A DNA stretch of 64,000 nt from Morinoia aosen (Eukaryota > Arthropoda > Malacostraca > Amphipoda > Talitridae). The position numbers and the translations under genes were made by a program. The stretch's first letter is position 1. Each line of letters begins with the position of its first letter. Below are positions 34,272 to 45,729 of this stretch, piece by piece. Where the stretch lies: NCBI GenBank assembly GCA_030386875.1, contig CM059575.1:41694859-41758858 (forward strand), given 5' to 3'. The notes under the pieces were generated by a model. It saw only the letters and a list, made by a program, of their open reading frames with translations, was not told the origin of the DNA and searched no databases.

Positions 34272-35135
34272 ACTTTTGAATTTTGAGGAATTAGCCGGAA
34301 ATGTGATATTGAAGTTCAAGTTCCCGATGATAGCGGAAGTGACAGGAAAAAGAAGGCCTCCAGTAGGTTGGCTAACAGCTTCCCCAGGTCCATCTTTATC
34401 AGAACGAGTAATATCATGCATTGAATTTCCAGTGCAAGTTTCTTCCAAACTGTTCATTGCATAGGTGGGAGTAATCTCATCCAAATCATTTCCGATTACT
34501 GGAGAAGATGACAGTTTTTGCGGATTACCTTCCATTAGGTAATCGTCGAACAAGTTTGCTGGAGCTGCTGCGTCTCTCACTGGATTCGAAATCGCGATTG
34601 AATGCCCATAGTTTTCACTCTGATGGTGCTGGTTGTGATGCAGGTGTTGGAGATGTGCATGATGAGTTTGCTCCCGTCGTTGCGACTTCAGTTGGTACTG
34701 CCTTTGTTGCCTGTGTGTCGAGTATTGCTGGGGTTGTTGAAGTTGTTGATGTTGAAAGTGCGTTTGGTTTTGTTGCAGCGCGAGAACCGGGGGCATCGTA
34801 GCTTCTTCATTCGTACGGCCAACGCCGTAGTGCTCACCTCCAAAATACTGAAAATTGTTTGCGTTGGCTTGTTGCTTATGTTGCGACATGCATATGTCAT
34901 TTTGTTGCGTATGCTGCTCTTGATACGGCAATAAATTATTAAAAGTGTGATGAAGTTGTAAACGTTTGTGTTCTTGTGTTGCTAAGTCTTTAGGGTGAAT
35001 AGGAATTTCATCGGGTGCCGTGATCCGAGAATGTATCACTTGCGCTGTCGAGACATTTCGATGAGTTACGCTTTGCTCGATCGAGTGTTGCTCAACATCG
35101 AAGTCCACTTCTGTGGGAGAAACATGGCAATGCAC
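34272..35135 (-). CDS. p53: p53 exon: N-terminal region and start of DNA-binding domain
   Basis: This 288-codon exon ends in phase 0 at AAAAGT before GTAAGT (minus strand). Its last residues GNLNFNITFPANSSKFKS match the first strand of the p53 core domain and continue into KRAEVGDGG of the next exon. The middle part (about residues 95-170) is rich in Gln and His (runs such as HFQHQQLQQPQQYSTHRQQR). After it comes an acidic/hydrophobic stretch NLFDDYLMEGNP, a possible activation motif. There is no ATG at the 5' end: the frame is open upstream to an acceptor, either TTATCAG at 35136 or CTCCCACAG at 35111, so an upstream exon supplies the start. An internal Met-initiated isoform is possible. Confidence 0.82.
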
Positions 35136-37920
35136 CTGATAATTGTTAAAATTTTAAGTGAAAAATGTTTTATTTTGTACTAAATTGCTAGATCAAGCAG
35201 CTTTCCATTTTACATACATAATTATAAATTTTGAAACAACAGACGTGGAAAATGAAGTCAAATAATTTAATTTTACAATTAATCTCTAGCACACTGAAAA
35301 GACAAGACAATCCACTGAACTTAAAGTTTTTCAACTGAACTCGTTATTTACACCCTCCTGGACGTCAATTGAATTGCATCCTATTTTTTCAGCTATAAAA
35401 GAGTTCACAAATATCACCGTCTTTGTTTCCAACAACCAAAAATTGCGTCATTAAAATGTCTTGCACAAGTTTCTCAGCATGAGATATCAAACAATGCTTT
35501 TTATTTCAAAGGGGAAATACAAAGAAGTATACGGTAAATTTTTAAAACGCTCGACATTTTCGTAAACGGTATAGTATTTTAAATCTCTGAGTCACTATTA
35601 AAAGTGAAAAAACCCAAAGTTGGGTTAGGTAACACACATGCCTTGAAATAAGATGCAGTTAATTTCAGACGTGTGTAAAGCAACTCTTCCTAATGGATTA
35701 AATCTGCTATTCACGCCCTTTCCTCCCGTCTTGACTTTACATTCCCTTTGCTACTTACGGCCGCTACTTGGGTACATGCCGGAACTGTTAACGGAGCTAT
35801 AAGTTCGCATAAAACACTAAGAACTTAATGATACACACAAGTAGCACGAACTCTCGAACACTGCATGCACTATACAGTTGTTTGAGAACATTATGGTCGG
35901 ACAATATCTTATCTGTGCATTGATAAGATGTGACGGCACATTCAGCCAATCACCTGATGGCAAAGTTTGCACCCGTTGTAACAATGAACATCGTTTTCAT
36001 TCTGCATTTTGAGTTAACATTAAGTCAGTCTACTATAAGATCTTTAAGCACAATAATGACACAATTTATGAGACGATTCGTATCGCTTAGAGTGTAGAGG
36101 ATAAGCAAGCAAGGCAGAAAATAATTTTTTGCGGTGTTCTTATTGTATGGGTAATCAGTAACCCAGCTGTTAACTCTAGAGTCGTTTGCTCGTGATGAGT
36201 TGGCATAATACACATTGTATTCTGCATAGAAATACACGCAATGCTAGGGTGCAAATGAAACTAAACATACTTTTCCATACAGGGTAGGGATAAGTTCCTG
36301 GACTAAGTTAATTTGTAATATTTGTACCGGAGGACAGTATAATAAAGTAAAAATCATCCCCACACTATTGTACTAAATACCAGAAAAACAAAATGAACGT
36401 CCGTTTATCAATGTACCTTCCCGTTGCATTGATTACTTTCTGAAGCCATCCTCTGCCACTGTGAACAGGGACACGCAGTTTCTCTTTCGGTGGAGTTACG
36501 GTTTGGCGTTTACTCATTTTCAGAATACTAAACAAGGCTTTAGCTACCAATTCTATCCGAAACGTGAAAACAAGGCATTAGCAATTAACTGAGTGCTATT
36601 TTTTTGGTAACGTCAAAAATCATTAGCCCTTCTTTCAAAATGAAAAATTGTCCGGGGAATATTTTCACGCTCAGAATTTAAAAACGAAAAATATTGATGC
36701 ATAAATTTTTTTTATTTAGAAAGTATACAAGTCACTTCTACTATATTTGTACGTATTCTTCAAAGGATGTCTTATAACACATTTTTGAAAACAGTTGTTT
36801 AGTCCGAAAATTTTTCATTTTGCATCACGTTAAATGACGAAGTGTGCAGAACTATAAAATTCTTTTAAAATCAAAACATAACAATAAATGACGCTAAAAA
36901 CCATAACCATTTGTTTGATGATCAGGCTTGTCACTTGACTAATAGTCAATGAAAAATTCCTAGCGTTAACCGAAAAATGAATTCAAATTGATCGCATCAG
37001 AAAACATTCCTACACTACATTTAGAATTTGAGCGATAGAATAAAATTAGTTTCAAACAACAACCTGCAGATAATTGACTGATAGTGCAAAAAAACTCATT
37101 GCTATAAGATTAAATAATTGTCGTGCAATTAAACGTTAAGAGCAGTCTCGTTTTTTTACTGTTCTGTGAGGAAATTCTTTACATCTCCAAGCAAAGATAA
37201 ACGTGTAAATTCAATTTTGATTGGGCTTTTCAGTTTTTTGTGAATATTTTTCAACATGCACGTGTTCAGAATGACTGCACACATGACTAGTTTTTGATTC
37301 TCTAGAGTTTCCGGAAAAAGCAATGTCTTGCGTTATGTTCGTTTCCTCTACAATAAATGTCCTCAACGCATCGGGTTTTTCATCAAAGTATTACTTCTTG
37401 GATTTTACTTACTACGCTAAGTGCAACACTATAGGGTGACACCACTAAGTACAGTAGAGATAATCCGTTCAAAGTGAATGGCTGAATTTTTTCTCCGTAT
37501 TGAGGAAATGTGATTTTCCTCAAATTTTCAGTTGTCTCAAGTTGCCTGATGAGTTGAGCAAATGCAATATTGCGGCATCTCATTTCATCAAAAAAACTCA
37601 TAATCCATAAAGTGAAACAAGTGTAAGATGTGTTAGGCTTTCGGGTTTATGACAAGAATCGAGAGCGTAGTCGTTGAAAAGGACGCAGTCGAAGTTCCAA
37701 GATTAAAAAAATGCAAATTGAGGATAGCAAAATCAAGTTGTTGTCTCAGTTGATCTTGATGAAATTGTACAGTATGATCGTTGCACTGCCAAACCGAACT
37801 AATGAAAGCCAAACCAGGATTGAGGAAATAGACAAGTTTACTTTTAATTGATCATACGCTAAGTATCAATGGAAAAATTTAGAAAATACTTACTTGCATA
37901 AAAAGTTTTTAAAAGTTTTC
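35136..37920. other. Upstream p53 region, no exon identified
   Basis: The missing first p53 exon should lie here or further right on the minus strand. The frame at minus 36365-36550 (MSKRQTVTPPKEKLRVPVHS) has a GT at its end but in phase 2, which does not fit either acceptor of the 34272 exon. No other candidate convinces me. Confidence 0.4.
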
Positions 37921-38283
37921 GAACTATAGTTTACCATGGACAGGGATAAAGAATTGGAACTATAATTTACCATGGACAAGGATAAAGAATTTGGAACTAT
38001 AATTTACCATGGACAGGGATAAAGAATTTGGACCTATAATTTACCATGGACAGGAATAAAGAATTTGGAACTATAATTTACCATGGACAAGGATAAAGAA
38101 TTTGGAACTATAATTTACCATGGACAGGGATAAAGAATTTGGAACTATAATTTACCATGGACAGGGATAAAGAATTTGGAACTATAATTTACCATGGACA
38201 GGGATAAAGAATTTGGAACTATAATTTACCATGGACAGGGATAAAGAATTTGGAACTATAATTTACCATGGACAGGTATAAAG
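37921..38283. repeat. 37-bp tandem array, ten units
   Basis: Ten head-to-tail units with consensus GAACTATAATTTACCATGGA followed by CAGGGATAAAGAATTTG. Units differ at one or two positions (GGG/AGG/GGA in CAGGGATAA); the first is 36 bp and the last is truncated. Because 37 is not divisible by three, no repeat protein is encoded. Each unit contains an NcoI-type palindrome CCATGG and a TATAAT string. The low divergence suggests recent expansion. It lies upstream of the recognised p53 exons. Confidence 0.95.
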
Positions 38284-39439
38284 AAGACAGACTATTTCTG
38301 TCTAATTAGTTCAACTTGATAAACACATTTTAAGTAAATGAGCTGCCTGCCCGCATATCAGAAATTAAAAACCACGAAACTCAAAACTACATAAATTTTT
38401 TAAGATAAAGTTCAAGTCAAGAAATAAGTGGAACAAAATAATGAATAGTAACAAAATTAGCAATGAGTCATACCCATATTTTTAGTGATAGCCTCAAAAA
38501 TTCGTTGTGGCATGTGCGATGTGAGGGTTTCGAATACGGTTAGAAGATTACTTCGTTTATTCTAGCGGTTAAGATGGCGCCCACGAAGATAATTTACCGT
38601 CTCAAATTGTATCATTTCAATTAACATTCCCCACTATCTATCTCCAAACGTTCTTAGCGGATTCCTGAAAAAAAAACATTAGTCAGACGTTGTTGATTAC
38701 TGCATCGAGAGTGCATCCGGTGAAAAGAATACGAGAGCCCTCCACAGCAATAAAAGCTCTGTAATGCGTCGACATAACCATCCTTTTTTGACGTCGTTGC
38801 ACGACCTGAAATTTCGTTGCGCCTCTGACGTAATACCTCTGCCACTGTACCGCTTAGAAAACGTTTCAGGGGCGACTTTTAGCCGTTTCAGTAGCGAGGA
38901 AATTCATCAAAACTGATCTGGGTTGAATATTTTCTCATCAGAGAACAAAACTCTTTTCCACTTTCAACGTCCCATGTTTGGTGCGCTCCCTGGTTAACTC
39001 TGAACGGTCAACTGAGGACGTAGAAAAGATGAAGCTCTTGAAGAAGCGCATTTTAATTTTCAACTCCCCTTGCTTCAGGTGTCGTACAATGGCTATTGGA
39101 CAGCATTCTATATAATTGAGGGTCTTGATCTGCCTCGAAGTTCGTCCCTTATATTGACCGACAACCACGCAAATTCTCGTATTCAATGATTGTGAATCTT
39201 TTTTGGTCTACCACTATATTTCACAGTTCCATAACTGTCAAGGTTTTTCATGGAATGGTCAACCTTTCTTTTACTGTATTTAACAAAATTTGCAGTGTGA
39301 CAACTCAACAACAAAACTCCGTGCAAAGGTCGTTTTTTTCTCTTTTTTCTTTTCTTATTTTCTCATTTTCTTTGCTATTTCACGTTATTGTTTTCTTTCT
39401 CCTTTCATTCTATCGTTTCATATCTGGGTCTTCCTTGTT
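38284..39439. other. Spacer before LINE, no recognised gene
   Basis: AT-rich DNA. Minus frames at 38654-38845 and 38938-39186 are open but show no known domain. The T-rich stretch at 39330-39420 could be LINE 5' UTR. Confidence 0.4.
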
Positions 39440-39442
39440 TGG

Positions 39443-41428
39443 TATGGCGGGGTTGAGACCCACCGTGGTTGGTCGGGAGCTGATTGTACTTTGTGCCAAT
39501 ATTCGGGGACTCAGGGCCAATTTGAATGAGTTAGCCGTTGCTGCCTCCCGGTGTGATATCTTGTTCTTGTCAGAGCCTCTTGTCTCAGATCGGAGACACC
39601 CGGCTGAGCTCCGTGTCCCGGGATTTGCGTCGCCTCAATTGAGGCTGGTTATGCCCACTGGGGGTACTCGTGGGATGGCCCTCTATATTCGGGAGGGTTG
39701 TCGCGCCTATAGGCGCTTGCATTTGGAATGCGAGTGTCACGAGTATATGGTGGTACGGGTTTGTGGCTCAGTGTCTAATTTCTGCTTGGTGGCTTTTTAT
39801 CGTAATCCGGGGCACGATGGCTCTTTATATGATTGCCTGTTGGATTTGATGGCACGAGCTCAGTCCTCTGACCCAAAATCAGTCTTTGTATTCATGGGTG
39901 AGGCAAATGCACACCACACTGAGTGGCTGGATCCGTTTCGCCCACGGATGTGCATGGTCATAATGCTTTGGACTTTTCCAACCTGTCTGGCTGCACGCAA
40001 CTTGTTCAGGGTCCGGCTCATGTTGCGGGGAACTGCCTGGACTTGGTGCTCACGGATGTTCCTGATGTTGTCAGGGTTTCTGTTGCTCCCCCTTTGGGTA
40101 CCTCTGACCACTGTGTGCTCGAGTGTTTTACTTGCTCGTCAAGCCGTGCCTGTTTTGAACACTCGCCGGGTGGTTATGTTGAAGAACAGAACCAATTGGA
40201 CTACAGTTAGGGGGGCTGTCCGGGGTTTCCCTTGGGGTAAGATTTTACGCTCCAGGGCGCCTTTGGACTTGCTGAATCAGGCGGTTGCTGATGTGGTCGA
40301 ACGTCATGTCCCAAAGGTGGTTCTCCGTGTTAAGTCTTCTGATAAACCTTGGTTCGATGGTAAGTGCAGAGCTGCCCTTGATGCGAAGCGGACAGCGTTC
40401 CGCGCTTGGGCTAGGTATAAGACCCCACTTGGGTGGGAGGCTTACCTGCGAGCTCGCAATGAAGCCCAGGTAGTTTACGCCGGGGCTCGTGAGCGGCATG
40501 ATCGGCGACTGCGGGATGCCCTCAATTCCTCCTCGTCTTCGCACAAATGGTGGGTTACGTTGAAGGGAGCTCTATTTGGTGCTAGGCCTGCTCTTCCTGC
40601 CCTCCTAGGCCCTGGAGGGGGGCACTGGTGGTTGACCCTGAAGAGAAAGCGCAGCTGCTCACCACTCAATTTGATGGTTAGCAGTGTAGGGAGAATTGTA
40701 TTGCTTATGCTGATGACTCGTCATTGGTCGTCGTTGTACCCGGTCCCATGTTGCGTCCAGCGGTGGTGGAAGACATGAATGCTGATTTGTTACGCATCAA
40801 CGAATGGTGCTTGAGGTGGAATATGATACTTAATCCTAGTAAGTCAAAGGCGCTCATAGTGAGTAGATCCAGGACCAGTGAGCCCCTGTTCGGTGAGCTA
40901 GTCATAGGTCGGGGAGTTATTGAGGTTTACCCTGAACTTGATTTCCTGGGTGTGCGGTTTGATGGGAGGCTCACATTTGAGGCTCATGTGCGGAGGGTAG
41001 TCTCACAGGTCTCCAAAAGGCTGGGGATCCTGAGGGTAATTGGTGGAATTTATCAGGACCCTCAGTTGGTGCGGAGAGGCTTTTGCGCCTTTCTTCTTCC
41101 TCTGCTCGAGTATTGTTCGCCTGTTTGGGGCTCTGCGGCTGATTGCCACCTGCGTCTCTTGGATCGCATTGTAAGATCTGCATCAGCGCTATGACCGGGT
41201 TTGGTGCTGCCGTCTCTGGCGCACAGAAGGCTAGTTGCCCAACTTTGCGTTTTTTATAAGCTATTCAACAATAGAAGGCACTGGTTGTTCCATATGCTTC
41301 CCCCACGGGCCGAGCGGATTCAGGCTACCCGTGCTGCTGCTGCTGCTCATAGTTTTGAGCTGAGGGAAGTTAGATGTAGGACTTCACAGTATAGTCGTTG
41401 CTTTGTCCCTTGTTCCGCTGCCCGCTGA
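39443..41428 (+). pseudogene. LINE endonuclease-RT ORF, frameshifted and deleted
   Basis: The endonuclease frame changes near 39935 and returns near 40190, so two compensating indels lie between; the middle piece (MAGSVSPTDVHGHNALDFSN) is read in the second frame. The RT frame is broken at about 40690 (deletion junction) and by a TGA at 41192. The catalytic YADD remains, but the rest of the palm (including GVPQG) is missing. This is an inactive copy of the 39440-41723 element. Confidence 0.82.
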
Positions 41429-41670
41429 AACTCCCTTACCTCTGCCGTGTTTGATTCGGGTTCGTTGGGTGGTTTCAGGGGTGCTGTCAACTCCTGATTG
41501 TTGCGTGGTTGATGTCTCCTTCTCCTGCTCCTGCTTTCTTCCTTTAGTTTTTTCTTTGTTCTTTGTTTTTGTTTCATACTTTCATTGTTCGTGGAGTTGA
41601 TGCTGGCGGGGTTTCCTATGTGAAATCTATGGATCCACGATCCGTCCCGTTGGGGTTGCTTTGCTTGATT

Positions 41671-41723
41671 TAATAATAATAATAATAATAATAATAATAT
41701 TAATACTAAAATAATAATAAAAG
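41671..41723. repeat. (AAT)n LINE tail
   Basis: Nine to ten AAT units followed by interrupted AAT sequence. It terminates the LINE 3' UTR and probably marks the 3' insertion end. Confidence 0.9.
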
Positions 41724-44721
41724 GAGGAAAGGAGGATAGTTGCTGGCCCCAGGTATAGTGACACTTTTACACCGTGAGTAACAACCATTGACCCAAGTGA
41801 AATCCTTGAATTTCTTCTCTTTAGACTTTAATGCGACCTGGTCTTGAACTTTTGATCAGTAGGCAAGCAGCTTCGATACTTAAAATGGGATTTTCCAATT
41901 AAATTAATTGGACAGAAATTGTTTGCCCCTTCATTTTTGATCTATGTACTTTTTGAGCAAAGTGCTTTTACTTCTATGCACGTTCAAATCACTTCCCTAT
42001 GTACTTTTGCTTTGCAGTTTTTAAGCACTCATGAATCCGGAAAAGTATTATCAAATAACTTAATTTGGCCTCTATGATTCATAACAAAGGGCGGTGAAAT
42101 CTTCGATCACTATATTGTGACGTCACAAATTCGACGAGCAGGCCTGGAGATGAACCCCGCATTGGCATGGGGCAGTATATTGAAAAAATAAATGTAATTT
42201 CTGATGTGGAAAAAATATAGTTTAGCCTTGTAAACTCTACATTGTAAGTTTTGCTTACCTCCATCTGTGATTCCCTATTTTTGAGTATTATCTCGCGATT
42301 ACCAGCGAACTAGAAGAGAAGTCAACGAGAATCTAGCTCAAACTCGGTGAAGAGACCCGAGTGGAAGAGCAAACAGCGAGCTCCACGAAGTGAGATAATT
42401 GTGAGACTGTGAAGCAAACTCGAGTACGAACAATAGAGTTAACTAGAGCACGAAAAACTGCATGGCTGTTATGTGTTGAATTTTTATTCGTTAAAAGTGG
42501 GCGGAATTGGGATAATAGAGCACGAGCCTTTTCGTAAAATCAAGAAACATATTTAAATACAGTGTTTTCATAAAAGATTACAATTGCCCCAAACACTGAA
42601 CATGAGTAATTAAAATAGCTCGCTATAGCAGCTAGCACACGGGATCAGCTACAAAGCATTGTGTGCCGACTGATGAGATACTGAAATCACTTGAAAACTA
42701 AAGGCCAGATTGCACACGTTTGGTCACAGCTTAACACTTCGCAGATCATATGTATAAAGTCTCATAACGAATACTAGGGGACGAACAGAGACAGACATGA
42801 GCGGGAGAGCAGGGCTCACCTTCACGGGCTGAGAGTTCGTCGATCAAGACCTTTATCAAGGCACCGCAGATTTCTCGTCAATAAATAAGGGCTAAGATCT
42901 TGAACATTACTCCACGTAGAAAGCAACTCTCGAAGTGCTTGAGGCGTAAGGCAACGGAAGTCAACCACATGGTCCTGGTCACTGCGTCCTCTGACAACTA
43001 CAAATCTAATCGATTGGTATGCAGATATTTGCCCAGCCCTTCTAACTCAGACTCGTAGTAAAAGATAACCGCTTTGATTGTATCGCAGATTCACTCTAAA
43101 GTTGAAAGCAAAGAAAATGTTAATAAAATTAGCAATTTTATTCACAACGAACAAAAAATCGATACCCTTTCCAAGACCGGCTCCATCATTAGTTCTATAA
43201 TAAATGAACTATGATCAATCCTACCACAGCATAAAACTACGACCGATAATAAATTCCAGATGATACATCAAAGTGAGAAAACAAATAGAAAACAAAGACA
43301 GCTATGTATTAACTATATGAAGGGGATACGAACTAGGCATGTTGTTTAAAATTTGTTTTTCCATAAAAATATGCTACGATTCTAATATCCTAGGGTCAAA
43401 ATCATGGAAAAAATTGTCTATAATTCTAAAATCATCATCACGAATAATTGAACAGCACTTCTCAGCGTGGCTGCGTATTGCTGAATGAGGAGGATGAGTC
43501 AGCAAGTTACCGGTACGAAAACTCCTTCCGCGGTGCTCTGCCACTCATGCTTAAATATTGCGTGACGTCATTCCGACGTACGCCGATGCGCACCGCAAAC
43601 AACTATACTAATACGCTACATGTAGAAGAGCACATTAGCCTGGGAATGAAGTCCTTGTGTAGGAATAAAAGAACCGATTCGTACACCATGCACTTCAAAT
43701 GTCCCCAGAAGTAGAAATCCAGATGACATTTGAAGAGTTTGGGGGGACAAAACACCGAGTCACTCCGAAGAAGATTTCATCGGTAAAATAGTTGAAGCCT
43801 CAGCAAGGATGCATGAAACTCGTAGTGTCTTCGATTTCGTCAGACAATGATTGTACCGGCGTTTGAACGCCTGCATCGCAATAGACGAGCGTCACGTAAA
43901 ACATTTATTTGAAAATGCCTAACCTGATGAAAAATCTGTTTCTTGTGGTCATAAAAATTAAGGGTATTATTCTGTTTGCGTTCATTATGAATCTGCTTGC
44001 TTAAATTCTACGCTTCATTCCCTGCCACCCTCAGAGTATAAATTCTTCTCCAATACGTTTCAACTTCGAGTCCATGTAACTTTTTAGCCGACAACAACAA
44101 CAACAACAACATGGCGATTGTGTGAAATGAGTTTATTTCAACGAGCCAACCTTGTGCTAAAGTTTGTTTAACAATGGGTTCATATCTTGTATGTATTTTT
44201 TTCATCGAGAAACTGCAAAAATTGCGCCGTTTGTTTCCTTTCAACAATTGCTTTACTTTCTCAACGAATGTGAACTGCTGAATCGTTTCTGATCAAATTA
44301 TTGAAAAATCCAACATCGCCTGAAAATTTCGACACGAATACTATATGCTGGTATGTCACCCTGAAGAGTATTGTTCTATACTAGGTTAGCTTCTAGGCTT
44401 AATGAACAGTATGCTTTTAAGGCGAACACCTGAATATGTGTAAATAACAAGTAAGTCAGGATTGTATTATTATGAGAATTAGATTACGTTATAACCATGT
44501 ATGAGTGTGAGGTCAGCTATTCGCTCGAGGGAAAGACTCTCATCACACCTGAGAGTATTTACTGGAAATGACCATCACAGAAATTCTTCTCGGTATTCTG
44601 GCACGTCACGCAGTTGCCCTACTGGTGTAAGGGGATGTGGAGCACAATAGGGAGAAGGTGGGAGAGAGGACTACTGAAGTGTTGACAAAGGACAGTGTGA
44701 CCACCTCCGTCCAACACTCAC
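41724..44721. other. Unassigned region with weak minus-strand exon candidates
   Basis: Mostly AT-rich. On the minus strand, a GC-richer stretch ends at 42820 with GTGAAG before GTGAGC; in one frame it reads REICGALIKVLIDELSARE after an in-frame stop, which could be a short exon of unknown identity. The plus frame at 43448-43714 has no recognised domain. A (CAA)n run lies at about 44094-44111. Confidence 0.3.
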
Positions 44722-44841
44722 CTTAATGAGGATGGCTGGTGGACCTTCAGAAAATACGGCTTGTAGCGAAACATTTAGCTCTGCACACATTTCTGCATCA
44801 ACAGCGCGTGCGTGCAACGTTACCCGCTGTCCTGCACACTC
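44722..44841 (-). CDS. Candidate coding exon, weakly RAD9-like
   Basis: On the minus strand an AG (ATATATTCAG) at 44844-44842 and a strong donor (AAG before GTGAGT) at 44721 enclose exactly 40 open codons in phase 0. The peptide starts ECAGQRVTLHARAVDAEMCA and ends ELNVSLQAVFSEGPPAILIK. The last part faintly resembles RAD9 checkpoint-clamp sequences (a Leu-Asn-x-Ser strand followed by a Gly-x-Pro-Ala-Ile strand), but another RAD9 region with SLQAVF aligns equally well, so the match may be chance. No partner exons were firmly found. It could belong to a neighbouring gene on the p53 strand. Confidence 0.3.
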
Positions 44842-44844
44842 CTG

Positions 44845-45729
44845 AATATATTGCAACTCTTACACCAGGATAGAAGCCGCTCTGTGTCATATGCTAGCTA
44901 CTCACGCCGCACACACTTGTACCAAGCAGCAAAAGCAAGCTGCTGGGTACGACCCTTTAGGACCCGCAGCAAAATTGTGCGCTGCGGCGAGCGTGGCTCT
45001 CAGTTTATCCTGAAATTATGCTGTAAGTTTAAAAATCAGATTTTTTTCATAATTTTTCATAGTTGTTCTTGAGACGTTACAAACGCGTGTTCCCTTCGAA
45101 GTGCTCTCAGTTGCTTTCTATAGGCATGCTTAGCTCATAAGCTATATAGTACTTGATGTCTATGATAGCTCGAAGCCATGGTACCGTGCTCTTAGCTGTG
45201 TCTGCGAGTTTTCTAAAATTTACGCTACACGTAACTAAAAGAGTAACGACGTGCATTTCACTGTCGGGCTAAATCTGATATGTTAGTGAGGGAACTGACT
45301 AGAAAGATGGTTGTACGGTTTATGGCTAAAAAAAAACTATCAGAACCGAGTGACACGGCGCGTTGTCGTCACACAAAATCAAGCAGTTGTTCCTCCAAGC
45401 TCTGGCCTTTGTAGCCGTTCATTTTGAACAATTTAATCAATTTATTTAGCAAAACAGCAGTAGATTATTTCTTAAGTCTAGTACTATGGTCAAATTTGAT
45501 TAAAGCGACCTGTGAGCCCGACTAATTTTGTGACTTTTAGGGCTTCCCCCCACTAACGCTATTCTAAGGTGTACAATTATGCTAAACCTTATTTACGCAC
45601 TTGACTGATCATTGAATTCGTGCACTCGAGATTCGATGCTCAACTTTAAAAAATCGCTCATATGAGCAAGATGTTGACAGCATATTATAGAAATGACTTG
45701 AGAACAGACTGAAGATCAATGACATTAAA
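44845..45729. other. Unassigned DNA
   Basis: No gene recognised. The plus frame 44812-45072 overlaps the candidate exon on the opposite strand and shows no domain. Confidence 0.4.

Larger units (their letters stand above)
1804..35135 (-). other. p53: p53-family gene, span of recognised exons
   Basis: This is the span of a p53-type transcription factor gene on the minus strand. Five exons are visible, in transcript order 35135-34272, 16194-15999, 14556-14349, 6563-6026 and 2124-1804. Splice phases agree at every junction (0, 1, 2, 0). Donors are GTAAGT, GTCAGT, GTGAGT and GTAAGT; every acceptor ends in AG. Joined, they give a Q/H-rich N-terminal region, a complete DNA-binding domain, a lysine-rich basic stretch, a linker and a C-terminal tetramerization domain. 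The introns carry a LINE, mariner, Penelope, hAT and TTAA elements. The first coding exon with ATG is not identified and must lie above 35135. The product is expected to be a nuclear tetrameric activator in the DNA-damage and apoptosis response; that role is inferred from the family. Confidence 0.88.
39440..41723 (+). mobile_element. Jockey/CR1-like LINE, RT core deleted
   Basis: A GC-richer LINE starting near ATGGCGGGGTTGAG (39443). The endonuclease shows CANIRGLRANLNELAV, DILFLSEPLVSDRRH, MALYIREGC, NAHHTEWLD and TSDHCVLECF. The linker before the RT follows to about 40670. Then a deletion removes most of the RT fingers and palm: the text jumps from the LLTTQFDG-like region to CIAYADDSSLVVVVPGP at about 40700. 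The C-terminal region (NPSKSKALIVSRSR, LDFLGVRFDGRLTFEAHVRR, LLEYCSPVWGSAAD) follows. The element ends in an AAT-repeat tail (41671-41723). Confidence 0.85.

Noticed and set aside
34276-34934. Plus-strand frames over the p53 N-terminal exon
   Set aside because: Leu/Val-rich translations are the complement of the Gln/His repeats on the minus strand.
36365-36550. Minus-strand frame (MSKRQTVTPPKEK...) as the first p53 exon
   Set aside because: Its donor is phase 2 while the acceptors at 35136 and 35111 need phase 0 or 1.
37921-38283. 37-bp repeat as repeat protein or CRISPR
   Set aside because: The unit is not divisible by three, has stops in the frames, and has no spacers.
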